Shown: piece after piece, positions 47,862-59,400 of the stretch | Numbering within the stretch: position 1 is the stretch's first letter | Layout: every line of letters begins with the position of its first letter | Assembly (NCBI RefSeq): GCF_000210295.1 | Contig: NC_026736.1 | Coordinates: 1,266,022-1,330,021, forward strand | Reading direction: 5' to 3' | From: Trypanosoma brucei gambiense DAL972 | Taxonomy: Eukaryota; Euglenozoa; Kinetoplastea; Trypanosomatida; Trypanosomatidae | Length of the DNA: 64,000 bases | Notes under the pieces: model-generated | The model's database searches: none | The model's input: the letters and a program-made list of their open reading frames with translations, nothing else | What the model was told of the DNA's origin: nothing | Position numbers and translations under genes: made by a program

Positions 47862-49629
47862 CTGCTGTTTTTTTTTCTTTTTCTTTTGTTGTTCTTATAC
47901 TGCTTTAGATGTGAAGCAAAGTGCTTGGGTGGTTAAGCAACACTGTTTGTGTTTGCGTATGTGTGGGGAGTTAGCTGAGAGTTTGGTTGCCAACGTTGAT
48001 GTTTGTTGTGCGCGTTGTCTTCCGCGTGTCCCCTTATCGTGTTGAAGGGGTAATGATGTAGCCGATCCTAACGAAGGGGGAGGGAGTGGAGTCATCGAAC
48101 TGAAATAACTCAATTAGTGAGAAAACAAAAAAAAAATTAATAATAATAATACAACAACAACAACCTCCAATTGTCGTGTAATGGTGGAATAAAAGGGGGA
48201 ACCACGACTATAAACACATTAAAAGGGATTAGGGTTGATGTGGACGTGAAGGATGGAAATTTGATACACGCCGCCTCTTTACTCGTCCTCATTTTAACTT
48301 CTTTACGTCTGTCCCAACTAATCTCATCGCCATGTGTTGTTGTGTTGTCCGGGTTTAGAGGCATATGCGCGACCCCCCTTTTTTTTGTTATATGCAAATA
48401 TTTTGAACCTCACGTACAAAGTGCTTGCTTCTTCTTTAGCTATTTTTTGTATTTTTTTTTTAAATCCATTAGGGGAAAAGGCATAAAGAAAAGGGATATG
48501 AGGGAAGTTGGCTCATCATCAATACAAACACAAGGAGCAAGGCGAAACATTAAAGGGAGACTTCTTCATGGCGGTTCAGTGGTTTCTGCCACTTTCTTTT
48601 TTTTTTTTTAAGTTGCTGATGTTGTGCTTGCTGGTAGACATAACTTCTTTTTCATTTCCACCCACTCTTTACTTTATGGCAGCGCAGTTCAAGCAATCAT
48701 TGGGTATCAAAGAGGGCATATCTGGTGTAGGGGTTAAAAGAATTTAACTATGAAGGAGAATGTGTTTTCGGAAGGTCAGTAAAAGAAAGAAAAGGAAACT
48801 AAAGTTGAAGAGGGAGGTAAACATACGCCACGTAGCATAAAGTTGGTGTAACAATGAAGATTACTTGTTTCGTTGTGTTTTTTTTGCTTTTGCACGTACT
48901 GGTTCTCCATATGTTTTTCTTCATTATGTCTTGGCTGTGTTATTTATCAGGTGAAATTCCTTCATTCTCATGGTTACGCATGCATATTTTTCCATGCCGC
49001 TTGTTTTCAGGGTTCCCCCTTTGGGGTTTGTTTGTTTGTTTTCTTGTTGTTCACTATTATCGTCATACATTAACTTCATCTTTTCATCCACTTATTCTCT
49101 CTTTTCTTTTTATTCTTTTTATTTTATTTTTTTTTAAAAAAAACGCTCTTCTTCGGTTTAAGCCGCCACAACAGCGCGCATTAACTTGGAGGCGTACGGT
49201 AACCGCATCCACAGGCCGATTTCATCATCTCTCAGGCGTTTGCATAAGGGGTGTTTGAAAGACAAGTGTTGGATACGGGGGAATTCGCTTCGTCAAGGGT
49301 GTGCTGTTGAGGGGCAAGTTTTGTTTTTTTTTGCACAAAAAAAAAACAACAACAATAAACAACAACAATAAAAAGGTATACATTTTCATTTCTGTGGAGA
49401 TCAAAGACTTGCATAGTGGACAAAGAAAAGGAACACACGTAGGGAGAGGTAAAGTGAAGTGAAGAGGGAGGAAGGGAACTGGAGCCCCCCCTCAAAAAAA
49501 AAAAATAATAGGAAGTGTGTGTTGTCAGTTGAAAACATTGCTGACCTACAAAGTTCCTATATTCTTTTTTTTTGTTCTTGAGGAGTTTTATTGTTTATTG
49601 TTTTGTTCTGCTTGCAGACTGGATTGGAA
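47862..49629. other. Intergenic region, 1.8 kb
   Basis: No gene supported. It has a short (AAT)n/(CAA)n run at 48139-48164, T-runs at 48598-48611 and 49127-49133, and a T-rich frame of 134 codons at 48854-49258 that codes mostly Phe/Leu/Val and contains its own T/C tract; I reject it. The acceptor for the next gene is AG at 49616-49617. Confidence 0.55.
49586..49617 (+). promoter_or_regulatory. Predicted polypyrimidine tract and trans-splice acceptor
   Basis: TTGTTTTGTTCTGCTTGCAG ends at 49617, 12 bases before ATG 49630. Confidence 0.65.
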
Positions 49630-51918
49630 ATGGATTTGAAGGAGAACCGTAGAAGTTGCACGTTTCATGGTGAGCCAACAGACACAGGTGACGGAAATGC
49701 CTATTCCGATACGCAGTGCTGCAGCACTTCATCATGCATAGATACCGTGCAGTATATTGGTTCTAAAGCAAGTGGTGTGGAACCAACCTTTGGTGATGGG
49801 TTAAAGTTACACGACACAACACACTCAGGGCGTGAGGGTCATCGCTTTCAATCCAATAGAGCTCCCGCTATTTCTAACCAGGAAAAGTGCCGTACGGTAA
49901 GGTTCATTGCTGCGCAGTGGCTTTCGTTGTTGATGAACGAGTCACCCAACGTGGCGATGCCGCCTTCTCTCCGAGGTCGTAGGAACCAAACGCGTCGCCG
50001 TCGCCGTCAACAACAACAACATCAGCAGCAGGTCACCAGGCGGGATGAGGAGTTATCCGGACCTGATGGGAGGGACAATGTGATGGCAGAGGAGGTCGAT
50101 AGTGATGAGAGTTACTCGCAAAAGAAGATTCTTCCTATTGGCGTCACCAAAAAAGGTGCATCACCAACCCTCACTGGAAATGACAACAGGCAAGTGGAGG
50201 AACCCCGCACCATGACTGGGAATGATACACCCACATCTTCGTTTGAGTTAGTGCCACGGGAAGAAACACTCCCGCAGCTTATGGCCGTGTTGAGGGAAGT
50301 TGCCCTGGCGGGTGCTTCTTTATCTGATCTCTCGCCAGTAGGAGATGAGGGGGAGATGAGTACTTCACAATCGGTAAGCGAGAAAGCGGAGGCGAGTGTG
50401 GCTGATGTAGTCACAGGTTCGAGTAACAGTGGTTGCACACCCGCACAAACCCAAGACGAATTGTTATGGAAGGATATTCGTAAGCAGTTGAACCAAGTGT
50501 GTAAACTGGTTCACAATCGCAGCGAGCTAGCGGCAGAGCTAAACAGCACCCTCGGTAACGACTGGTATTTGAGTGATGATGAACTTCGCAAGGATGAAAC
50601 GCCCCTCAAGGATTATTGTTTCCAGCTTCCTCCACCACAGGTAAGTTGCGTTGACACCCACTCAGCCGCTGCTGCATCATCTGAGAGGGAGGCTTCAGAG
50701 CCAATGGAACAACAGCAGCAATTTCAAAAGCAGGAGTGCACCGATCGTACCCGCACTGTGGCTGTCGCCTCTGCCGGGTCTCGATTAAATCGGGACGCAC
50801 CTCCGTTTCACTCCCGGTTGTACGTGCCAACACACCTTAGTTCTTCCTCTACAATTTCGGCGGATGCGCCTGTTTACTATCCGGGGGGTACATCATCACC
50901 CGGTAAACAGAAAGAATTGTCTTCACCTTCAGTTGCACATCAGCGTCCTTCTTTCACACAGACTGCGGAAAGCAGTTCCTTAGGTGGTGCGTCGGTTGGT
51001 TCACCCACGGTGCCTCTCACCACCTCTGCAGGGGCATCGGCAGCGTCAAATGTGGGCTCCTCCACAACTTCGCCGAGCGTAACGTTTAATTTAGAGTCGC
51101 GTGAAGGTATGATTCGCAGGAGGACGGCTGCAGCAGCAGCAGCGGCTGTGGCCGCAAATCATTATGTTCACAACTCGGGAGGTAATTTTTATAGCGGTGG
51201 TCGTTCCCGGGGTGGTTGGGGTAACTCCCATTCACCGGTGGTGACTTATATGAACTGTGCACTGTCCCTCTCGCAGTGTCCTTTTGACTATTTACTTGTT
51301 GTAGATTTTGAGGCGACGTGTGAAGAATACGCGCCACCATCGTACTTACACGAAATAATTGAGTTTCCTGTGGTTGTGGTTGACGCCAAGCTGCAGCGCG
51401 TCATAACGGAGTTTCACCGCTACGTGAAACCTAAGGTGAAACCGCAGCTGAGTGAATTCTGCCGCCAACTTACCGGCATCCGGCAGGAGGACATTGATAG
51501 CGCCGCTCCACTGGAAGATGTAATCAAGCAATTTGAACGCTGGTACGCGCAAACGATACCACCGGGTAGCCGTACCGTATTAGTAACAGACGGACCTGCG
51601 GACCTTCGTGAATTTATGTACGTGCATAGTGTGACACGGCAAGGGATCCGCTTCCCCAGCATGTTTTACCAGTGGATTGATGTGAAGCAGGTCTTTGCCC
51701 ACTTTTTCCAGTGTCAGCAGGGGAAAATAAAGGCCATGCTGGAGGTCCTTCAGTGTCCTTTTGAGGGGCGACTCCACAGTGGCATTGACGACGCGAGAAA
51801 TATTGCAAAAATTGTTATTCGAATGCTGGAGGTTGGGTGCTCTTTTTGCGAGATTCCGCTTTGCCGGCTTCCATATGGTACCACAACCACTGCGGCTGCA
51901 GGCCCAGCTCAGGAATGA
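49630..51918 (+). CDS. ERI-1-like DEDDh exonuclease with long low-complexity N-terminus
   Basis: 762 residues from ATG 49630. The first 545 residues are disordered and Ser/Thr/Gln/Glu-rich, with RRRRQQQQHQQQ near 125, a short ordered helix near 275 (WKDIRKQLNQVCKLVHNR) and a poly-Ala run (RRRTAAAAAAAVAA, near 495). The exonuclease domain covers about 550-750: D559/E561 (VVDFEATC), D654 (VTDGPADLREF), and H716 with D720/D721 (HSGIDDARNIA). All catalytic residues are present. The LHEIIEFPVVVVDAK segment aligns with the paralogues on both sides. No membrane anchor. The long N-terminal part could tether the enzyme to RNA or to other proteins; it has no counterpart in the neighbours. Confidence 0.92.
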   Translation: MDLKENRRSCTFHGEPTDTGDGNAYSDTQCCSTSSCIDTVQYIGSKASGVEPTFGDGLKLHDTTHSGREGHRFQSNRAPAISNQEKCRTVRFIAAQWLSLLMNESPNVAMPPSLRGRRNQTRRRRRQQQQHQQQVTRRDEELSGPDGRDNVMAEEVDSDESYSQKKILPIGVTKKGASPTLTGNDNRQVEEPRTMTGNDTPTSSFELVPREETLPQLMAVLREVALAGASLSDLSPVGDEGEMSTSQSVSEKAEASVADVVTGSSNSGCTPAQTQDELLWKDIRKQLNQVCKLVHNRSELAAELNSTLGNDWYLSDDELRKDETPLKDYCFQLPPPQVSCVDTHSAAAASSEREASEPMEQQQQFQKQECTDRTRTVAVASAGSRLNRDAPPFHSRLYVPTHLSSSSTISADAPVYYPGGTSSPGKQKELSSPSVAHQRPSFTQTAESSSLGGASVGSPTVPLTTSAGASAASNVGSSTTSPSVTFNLESREGMIRRRTAAAAAAAVAANHYVHNSGGNFYSGGRSRGGWGNSHSPVVTYMNCALSLSQCPFDYLLVVDFEATCEEYAPPSYLHEIIEFPVVVVDAKLQRVITEFHRYVKPKVKPQLSEFCRQLTGIRQEDIDSAAPLEDVIKQFERWYAQTIPPGSRTVLVTDGPADLREFMYVHSVTRQGIRFPSMFYQWIDVKQVFAHFFQCQQGKIKAMLEVLQCPFEGRLHSGIDDARNIAKIVIRMLEVGCSFCEIPLCRLPYGTTTTAAAGPAQE

Positions 51919-52848
51919 GAAATGGATGCTGCCAACACTCTGCTGTGCGTACCCGCGGTGCTGATGTTGCTTAGTATTGTTTACAGTTCTTCTTTTGGCT
52001 GAGGAGCAGCTTCGTGTGGAGTAACGATGCCTCTGTGTGGATGCGTTTGTGTATGTGTGTGTGGGAGGTGAAATATGAGAGAAGGAATTGGAATTGACAA
52101 CCAAGAGCAAAGGAAGGAAAAAGGGAATATAAATATATATATATATATATATACATACAGTGAAATTTTACCACAGTGAGCTTGTGAGGGAGGAGAGGGA
52201 GGAGGACGTGAGACGGAATGGAACGGAGGGATGCAAAAAAAAAACGAAGAGATATTTGGAGGGGGGGGGGAGAGGAGGGGTTTACAAAACAGAAACAGTT
52301 ACAATATTTTGGTGGGGTTGGAGTTGCTGTTGTGTTTTTCTAGAGGATGAGGGGATGGAGCGGGTTGCCAGTGGTGAAATGTGCGCTTGGGGAGTGCGCA
52401 GAAGACAATGACAACGCGGCGAGTGAAAATCGACGTGAAGAGTTGCGAAGGCAAGTACGAGTTGGAACGAGTCGAAGATATTTCTTTGTTGGGGTAAGTT
52501 TATTACCGCTTTTACAATTAGTAAGGCTTCAATATGTATGTGCCCTTTCTCTTTTATCTCATTTACTTCCAGATTCCCCATGTGGTAACACTAGTTTTTT
52601 TTTCCACGTGAGCGTGGTGTTGAAGTGGTGATGTTATTTCGTTTGAAATGTCGACTTAAGGAGAGGAAGGGAGGGAAGGGAAAAAAAAATAAGGAAAGAA
52701 AAAGGAAAAAACAATTGCAGTTGTGTAGGCCGGAGCGCACCTGGATTCCGCCTATCAATTTATTTCACCGTTTATCTGAGTGTCATATATGGTTAAGTGA
52801 TCATGCTATACGACCTATATTTGAATGAGTATAAGTATAAATAGTTAT

Positions 52849-52885
52849 ATTTATATATTTATATATTTATATATTTATATATTTT
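52849..52885. repeat. TTTATATA tandem repeat
   Basis: About four and a half units of eight bases. Confidence 0.85.
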
Positions 52886-53418
52886 TGTGTTTTTTTGTTT
52901 TTTTTGTCAAATCAACTAGTTTGGCGAAGGAGCCCAGTTTTTATGTGCATGAGTTATGTACATGTGTGTGAGCTTGGTGCCAGAGAAGACAAACTTCAGC
53001 ACCTTCCTATGTTTTTTGAAAGAAAAAAAATTCTTCTTATTCTGCTGTTTTGTTTTACTGCGCTTGCCACTCATATATTTATATTTATATATGCACATTT
53101 TTTTTTTGTTTCCTTCTCACTCGTGACGGTTAGTGTTTTTTCATCCAAATACGGGTACGTGTGTTTGTGTTTGTGTATATTTTCACGGGAGGAAGAAGGG
53201 AAAAGAGGCAAGTGCAACACTGATGATTGTGTGAAGTTTCTTCTTCATGTCAAAGTATATTTGCGCTTCTTTCTTTTTTTTTTATGTTCCCCCTTATTCT
53301 CCTTTTTGTTCTTTTTGTTCTTTTATTTCCCCCTCTTCCTTTTGATTCTTATTTTTCCCTTCTTTCTTCACTCGTTTCGAAAAAAAAAACTGAGAAAATC
53401 CAACGGTTGGTGGTGATG

Positions 53419-53446
53419 GTTGTTGTTGTTGTTGTTGTTGTTGTTT
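53419..53446. repeat. (GTT)n microsatellite
   Basis: About nine GTT units. Confidence 0.85.
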
Positions 53447-54243
53447 TTATTGTTGGTGATATCTGTGATGCCGTAAGAAGTTTGCTTTTTCATTACTGTT
53501 GTTTTTACTGTACCCCTTTCCTTCATGAAAGGAGAGAAAGGATCTATTTCCTTGTGTGTTAATTCGTTACTTTTTTTCTCCCATTTTTTTTTCCCATCGT
53601 CTTTTCTCAATTTCCTCGACCCCTCCTTTCTTTTGTTTTACCCTCCGTTTGTGTGTGTGTGTGTTTGTGTGTGTTTTTATTCTTGATTTTTTCTTGCTCC
53701 CCGTTTGCTTGTTACCGGCTTCAGCCGCATGCGCAATACTTTTTTTTTCTTTTAGTTGTATTGATGAGGAAATGAAGTGGATGAATGGTTCAGAAAGGAA
53801 AATAACAGAGCAGCCGTATTCGGTCGCAGTGTTTCGTACTGGCCATTGAAGATATCCTTTCATTGAATTTCTGCTTTCTGTCCGCCCTGTTGCTTTTACA
53901 CACCACCCGTAGATTGCTGTTGCTCGCTAATCCTCTTGTAAATATCATTTGCTTCTCGTTATCTCTTCTCTTCTTTTTTTTTCCCCCCTCTTAATTTCCT
54001 TCGTTACACTTATTTGTTCTGAAAAATATACGACTCTATGTGTACAATACAGTTGTGTTCCCGTAACGTGATTCAGGGAGTGAAGGAAGTGAAGTATAAA
54101 TATCACCCCCTCCCCAATTTCTTCCCTAAAGGAAGCATACGACAACAACAACAACAACATCCAAAAAGAGAGGCGTGTAAAGAAACTGTGGGTATTATTA
54201 AGAGGAAAGGCGACGCCGTGCAAAGCGAAACTGCGCCATACTT

Positions 54244-55233
54244 ATGGTTTCTTGCAAGGCAACACCGGAAAGAGCCAGTGCCAGCAGTAACGGCGTGCAA
54301 CCTCAAGCGTTTCATACTGACAAATGTTATGACGCTGGAGATATAACTTGCAAGAAGATGGCTAAGAATGAAGGCGATGGAGGTCTATCACAAAGAAAGA
54401 ATAAACCGCGTGGTCGTCCGCAACCTTTTTCACATTTACTTGTGTGTGACTTCGAGGCGACGTGTGACGCTGATAGTGCCGGACTGTACCCACATGAGAT
54501 CATTGAGTTTCCTGTAGTGTGCATTGACACCGCACAACTTGCTGTTGTAGCTGAGTTTCACTCTTATGTTCACCCAGTGCGCCGTCCGAAACTCACCGCT
54601 TTTTGTAAGGAGCTGACTGGCATCACCCAATCGGTAGTTGATGACGCACCAACTCTGCCGGAGGTGATTCAAAAATTTGGTCAATGGGTTCGTGAAGTGG
54701 TGTATCCTCTTTGTAAAATGTGGAAACAACAGTATCCTCCTTCTCAGCTGGCAAGCAACTGTCTGGGTGATTTGGAAAAAAAATTCAAATATGACGAGAA
54801 AGACAATAAAGAGTGGGTAGGTTGCGAACGCATGGTTTGCTTCACCACCGACGGTCCGTGGGATATGCGTAAATTCATGCATGAATGCAGCGTGGTCCGC
54901 GATGGCCACATTTTTCCGCCGCTTTTCTACCGCTGGGTGGACGTGCGTAAGTGCTTCAAACAACACTTCAACAAGTGGCCGCGGAAACTGGTCGACATGT
55001 TGCGGACGTTGCGTCTCGATTTCGAGGGCAAACAACACAGTGGAATTGACGACTCCCGAAACATTGCGCGTATCCTCATCGAGTTGATGCGCCGCGGTTT
55101 CTTTGTGAGACGCGTTAGTACGATCGAATACAAATGTCCAATGGATGTTGGTGGAGTGATCCTTACACAAGAAATGCGGGAACTCTGTGATGAGGAAAAT
55201 GCAAAAGCAAAGCAACGACACCTTCGCGAGTAA
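54244..55233 (+). CDS. ERI-1-like DEDDh exonuclease with internal insertion
   Basis: 329 residues from ATG 54244; an internal Met at residue 39 (54358) is an alternative start. The N-terminus has KPRGRPQ, an AT-hook-like core, just before the exonuclease domain (about 64-290). The catalytic set is complete: D69/E71 (VCDFEATC), D203 (TTDGPWDMRKF), and H265 with D269/D270 (HSGIDDSRNIA). Compared with the two upstream paralogues, it carries about 40 extra residues between WVREVV and CFTTDG, with a charged part EKKFKYDEKDNKEW. This insertion separates the first and second motif groups and probably extends a surface loop. The conserved PHEIIEFPVV segment is closest to the 49630 gene. No membrane anchor. 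Likely acts on RNA; the target is unknown. Confidence 0.92.
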   Translation: MVSCKATPERASASSNGVQPQAFHTDKCYDAGDITCKKMAKNEGDGGLSQRKNKPRGRPQPFSHLLVCDFEATCDADSAGLYPHEIIEFPVVCIDTAQLAVVAEFHSYVHPVRRPKLTAFCKELTGITQSVVDDAPTLPEVIQKFGQWVREVVYPLCKMWKQQYPPSQLASNCLGDLEKKFKYDEKDNKEWVGCERMVCFTTDGPWDMRKFMHECSVVRDGHIFPPLFYRWVDVRKCFKQHFNKWPRKLVDMLRTLRLDFEGKQHSGIDDSRNIARILIELMRRGFFVRRVSTIEYKCPMDVGGVILTQEMRELCDEENAKAKQRHLRE

Positions 55234-56202
55234 CGTGAAAAGAAGGGGAAGACACGGGGAAATGCATGAAATTGACCCTTCAGAAACAACAGACAGCAAC
55301 AGATGACAACAGATGAAGGCGCCGGCAGCGAATGCAACGATCCCTACTCGTGCGTCACTGTGGCGTAGGGGCTGGCGGGGGTAGGGTTCCTAGCATTGGG
55401 TATTTGTTAATTGTGTTCAGATATCACTGGTTTTCTTTTTTGTTTACACCAGAACCTTTTGCTGTTCATCATCGTTACAGTTCATTCGTTTCAGTTGCAA
55501 GTTACTCCAAACGGATAATAATAACAATTTTTCTTTTTGATGAGCGTTTATGACTGTGTTACACGTCTTCCTTCCTCTTTGATTGCATGTTTAGTACAAT
55601 TACCTCACCATTTTTGCGTTCGCTCGGTAACTACCGGGTGGGTGAGGAGCATAGCAAGGCATTGTGTCAACATACATTAGAGAGGCGCAAAGAAAACTCA
55701 TCGTCCCAAGGTGACGATTGCAGAAGAGGTACAAAGAAAACAGAAAAGAAAAGGCTTACTCACGCGGGCGCACACACAGAGAAAGAGAGAGGGAAAGGGT
55801 GAAAGAGTGAAAGGAACATAACAAAAGAGGAATCAAGATAAAGGTAGGTAACGGTAGATAGAAAAAAACAACAACATCAGAACCCCATATATCACTGGAC
55901 TGAGGTGTACAGTGACCCATATATAGAAACGAGCGTAAAAAGGTACTTCAGTAACGAAGAAGCTAGTGTGCGCAGTGAATATTGTTTGTATTTTTATTTT
56001 TAATCCTTTTCTTTTAGTCCGTACAACCCCACGTATCAGCTCGTGGGGGAGGATCTTATTATTATCTTCTTTTTTTTAAAAAAAAAGAATATCGCCATAT
56101 TGTTCCCATAGAATCTGTAACTTTCTCACGTATTATTGAAGCACCAACGCAAGAGAGGACGACAACTCAGACTGACTCACCAGCCAACTTTTCATCGCAA
56201 TA
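55234..56202. other. Intergenic region
   Basis: No gene seen in 55234-56202. A purine-rich stretch lies at 55680-55870. T-run followed by A-run at 56070-56087, then AG at 56110-56111, a possible acceptor that would place the ATG at 56203 in the mRNA leader. Confidence 0.55.
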
Positions 56203-56468
56203 ATGAGTGACCGTCCCCGACCACCTTTTGGCGTGAAGCTTTCGTTTGGGAAAGTCGTGCAGGGGCTCGGGTCGGACGGGCGCAGCGCCTTCTTGACACC
56301 TCGGGATGTGTCAGCGACTCCCGATTCTAATGTGACGAGGGGTTCAGCGGAAGCAACTGGGAGAGAACAACAGCTAGACACAACATCAGAACTGCAAGGA
56401 GTTTTCAGTACCTCACCCCTCGCCAACAGCAGAGCATTCTTTCTTTTTGCAGGCCTTTTACTCCCTCC
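56203..56468 (+). other. Possible 5' coding part of the next gene in another frame
   Basis: ATG 56203 opens a 123-codon frame (to 56574) whose first 80 codons look protein-like (MSDRPRPPFGVKLSFGKVV). The main frame of the next gene is open back to 56331 without an ATG. A single-base shift in the overlap, perhaps at the T-run 56402-56405, would join them. An acceptor-like TTCTTTCTTTTTGCAG ends at 56452 and could equally start the mRNA downstream of this part. Confidence 0.4.
56437..56452 (+). promoter_or_regulatory. Predicted trans-splice acceptor
   Basis: TTCTTTCTTTTTGCAG ends at 56452, 16 bases before ATG 56469. It supports that start, if the upstream frame is not part of the gene. Confidence 0.55.
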
Positions 56469-59400
56469 ATGTCGGTTCCCCGTGGAGAGCTTCATTCGTC
56501 TATTGGCTCCCGTTCCACTTCACCGGTGGTGGTGCGACCGACCAAAGATCTGCCCCCAACAAAGGATGCCGTAGATGCCCCTCGGATGCCACCAACAGCG
56601 GTGAAAAGGGAAGAAAGTGTATTTCATGACGGAGACGGGCAAACTCCAGTGACTTCTGTACATTCGAGTGTCGTGGCCACCCAATCAGCGTCTGAGGCCG
56701 TAAAGCTCAGACCCCCTAAAATTCCCGCTTCTTCTCCTTCCCCTTCCCCCTCCCCAAAAGCTGCTGTTGCTAATGCATCCGCAACCAGTGCCACGACTAC
56801 CACCGCGGGACTTGCCACTACTGCGACTGGTGCGGATGTAAGTGCTGAAGCGGCTGGAAGCGATGCCGCACCGCAGGGTACTGTGTACAATGTCTGTTCA
56901 CTCTGTGGCCTCACCGTGCTACTTGGCGGGAGCTTTGCAGAGCAGCAGCAACAGTGGCAGGACCACATTAATTCTTGGATGCATCAACGTTGCTTGAAGA
57001 TGCACGCAAATGCGCGTAACGAGAACGTGTACATTGGTGACACCACAACCGTTTCTATAGGCTCGCCCGTGTCACCTTCGATGTTGAAGGCATTGGAAGA
57101 ATTTTCATCATCCATTGCTTCATCGGATGCGGGGCAGTCTGCGGGACCGGCCATCCGATTGTCCCCTGCTCCCTTGAAGTTGCCAGTTTCGGATGATGTG
57201 GTCACAGCGCGAGAACTCGAAGCCAGGCGAATCACTTTCTCGTCAGAGGACATCACGCCACGCATTCTTGCTGATAGCAGTGAGCACCTATCGCTTGTTG
57301 AGAAGAAACTCTTTACTTCCGTTAAGAAGCCACATGTATCAGGTGATGATGCTGAGGTTGTTGGCATACTGACAGACGAAAGGGAGGCAGCCACCGCTGG
57401 TAAAGCGACGTGCGAGGGAGGGGCACCGCCAATATGCCAGAAGCGAAAGTTGTTGAAATCAGTCAAAGAATCCGGAGAAACACCGATTCGGGGAGGGTTC
57501 CGGAAGCTTGATGTCAATGCTGACCAAGTAAACACGTCGAGCGGTGCTGAGATGGACGATGCTGGTCAGAGAAATAGCAGCAAGCGGCACTTAAAGCGCA
57601 GGCTAGATAAATACTTGGTTGTCAAAGAAAGGCGACTGTTACTTGCTTGCATGCGTCACTGGTTTAACAGTATGTTTGTGCGCGTAACGGACAATTTTTT
57701 CTCCGTTCGATCGCGTTCAAGCAAGGAGACACTCGATGCTATGGTGGCAGCATCTCCTACAGTGAGGTGCAGTCGAACGGATACGCCATTGGATGCGTAT
57801 GTTCCTGGTGTTGGCCAACAAAAGGCGTCACCGTTGGTACGTAAGGGATCCAAGAAGCAACCGGAGCTTGTTGCTGTGGAGGCTGCTGCTGGCGGTGGTG
57901 ATAATGAGAAGGGAGAGTTGTTGTTTATGGCTTCACGTGTGAAAGATTTTGCGCATATCAAGAAGGACTCTTCCGCGGATAGTTTAGAGATGGAAGTGGG
58001 GAAGACGGACGTAAAGTGGTATGTCTCTCGCCCCGCAGGGAATTCGCGGAAGCGGGGGAAAGTCTCATCCTGTAAACAAAAAAAAGATGGCTCATCCACC
58101 CCGTCACTTGAAGACGACAGTAGCATTGAGGAGCTGCTCTCCTCACTAGCACCTCCACTGCAGGAACGTGTGCGAATGGCAATCCGTGGGAAGCCCGTAA
58201 GCAAGTCGAAGTTTCCCATGACATCCGAGGTTATTAGCATGATGCGGGATTCTGTGCAGCAAGAGGTACAGCAGTATAGGGATCAACAGTTGTTTCACCA
58301 GTTCCAACACCAACAGCAGCAGCAGCAACATCAGCACCGCGAGCAGTACCATGACAACTACCAGCACCATCCTGTGGCATCCCGTTCCTCCCCAGATGCT
58401 GTGGGGATCCCGCAGCAACCGTTTCTTGAACGTCGGGAGTTTGGCACTAATACCAAGGAGCTCGTGAACGAGTCGCTACGCATTAGGGAAGGTGAGGTGG
58501 GATCTACCAGTTTCAGAAGGGAGCAAGCCATAGATACCTCCGTACCATATGGTTACCTTTCACAAATTTTATCAGAAGAGACCCCCATGAGGACTACCGG
58601 CTTAACAGAGGGTGTTGCACCCAACAAAGAAGACGAAAGGGGCGGGAAAATACTCGCGAACGCGATGGAAGAAGCCAGCGGGGTTGTGGGACGACAGCTA
58701 CCCCGTCCGTTTCTACTAGTGGAGGGGCGTAGACAACTGAGTGGGGGATCATCAGGGAGTTCAGAATGCGGGTCCGCCATCGAAGAAAGGGGCGACGAAG
58801 CACCGCGTCCGCGTTCCAACGGCTCCCCAGATGATTGTATGCGGTATTTGAATACTGAAGCGAGTTTTAGCGGAAGTCGGGGCATTTCCCGAGACCGAAA
58901 GCACCGCCGAAGACGGTCGCGCGCCGTGGAGGCTGCTGAATCGGAAATTCGCGAACCGAGGCAAATTTCTCAATCGCATATAACGAATCATGCACGTAGA
59001 GGAGCGAGCTGCAAGGGGAGGCAACCCCTTTCCATATCCTCGATTCACTCCACTTTGCGCGCAGGAGGTAATAGCGAACGTCCAACTTCCCCACAAACAA
59101 CGCCACGAGTACGAGGGACCTCCGGTTCCAGGGCCTCCTTTACTGTTCGAAAGGGGTCTATGGAAGAATGGGATACCTCAAGCTGTACGTTTAGAGGCGT
59201 ACCAGGCGAGTATTACTGCTATGATGGTGAAACCTACCAGCATGTGGAAGACCCTACAGCCGGTGCATTATGTGATAAGTTAGGTCGGCGGCTCCCGCTG
59301 TATTTTGTACGCCGCTGTTCAAGCCCTTCGATGTCCCCTACACGGTTCAGTTGCATGCCGGTGACGAGGTCTCGTAGTCCCCTCGGACCTGGACGTTTGA

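Larger units (their letters stand above)
51919..54243. other. Intergenic region, 2.3 kb, microsatellite-rich
   Basis: No gene called. It contains (TA)n at 52133-52153, G10 at 52261-52270 in a G/A-rich stretch, an 8-base tandem repeat TTTATATA (52849-52885), (GTT)n at 53419-53446, (GT)n at 53651-53664 and (CAA)n at 54142-54159. A 25-codon frame (53772-53849) lies after an acceptor-like TTTTCTTTTAG; see findings. The acceptor for the next gene is probably AG at 54051-54052. Confidence 0.55.

Noticed and set aside
48225..48237. Telomere-like GGGATTAGGGTTG
   Set aside because: Single unit only; telomeric arrays need many repeats.
48854..49258. 134-codon T-rich frame with several hydrophobic stretches
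   Set aside because: Composition follows the T/C tracts it crosses, no conserved motif, and codon use is unlike neighbouring genes.
52261..52280. G-quadruplex from G10 and nearby G-runs
   Set aside because: Only one long run and one short run; four separated runs are lacking, so the case is weak.
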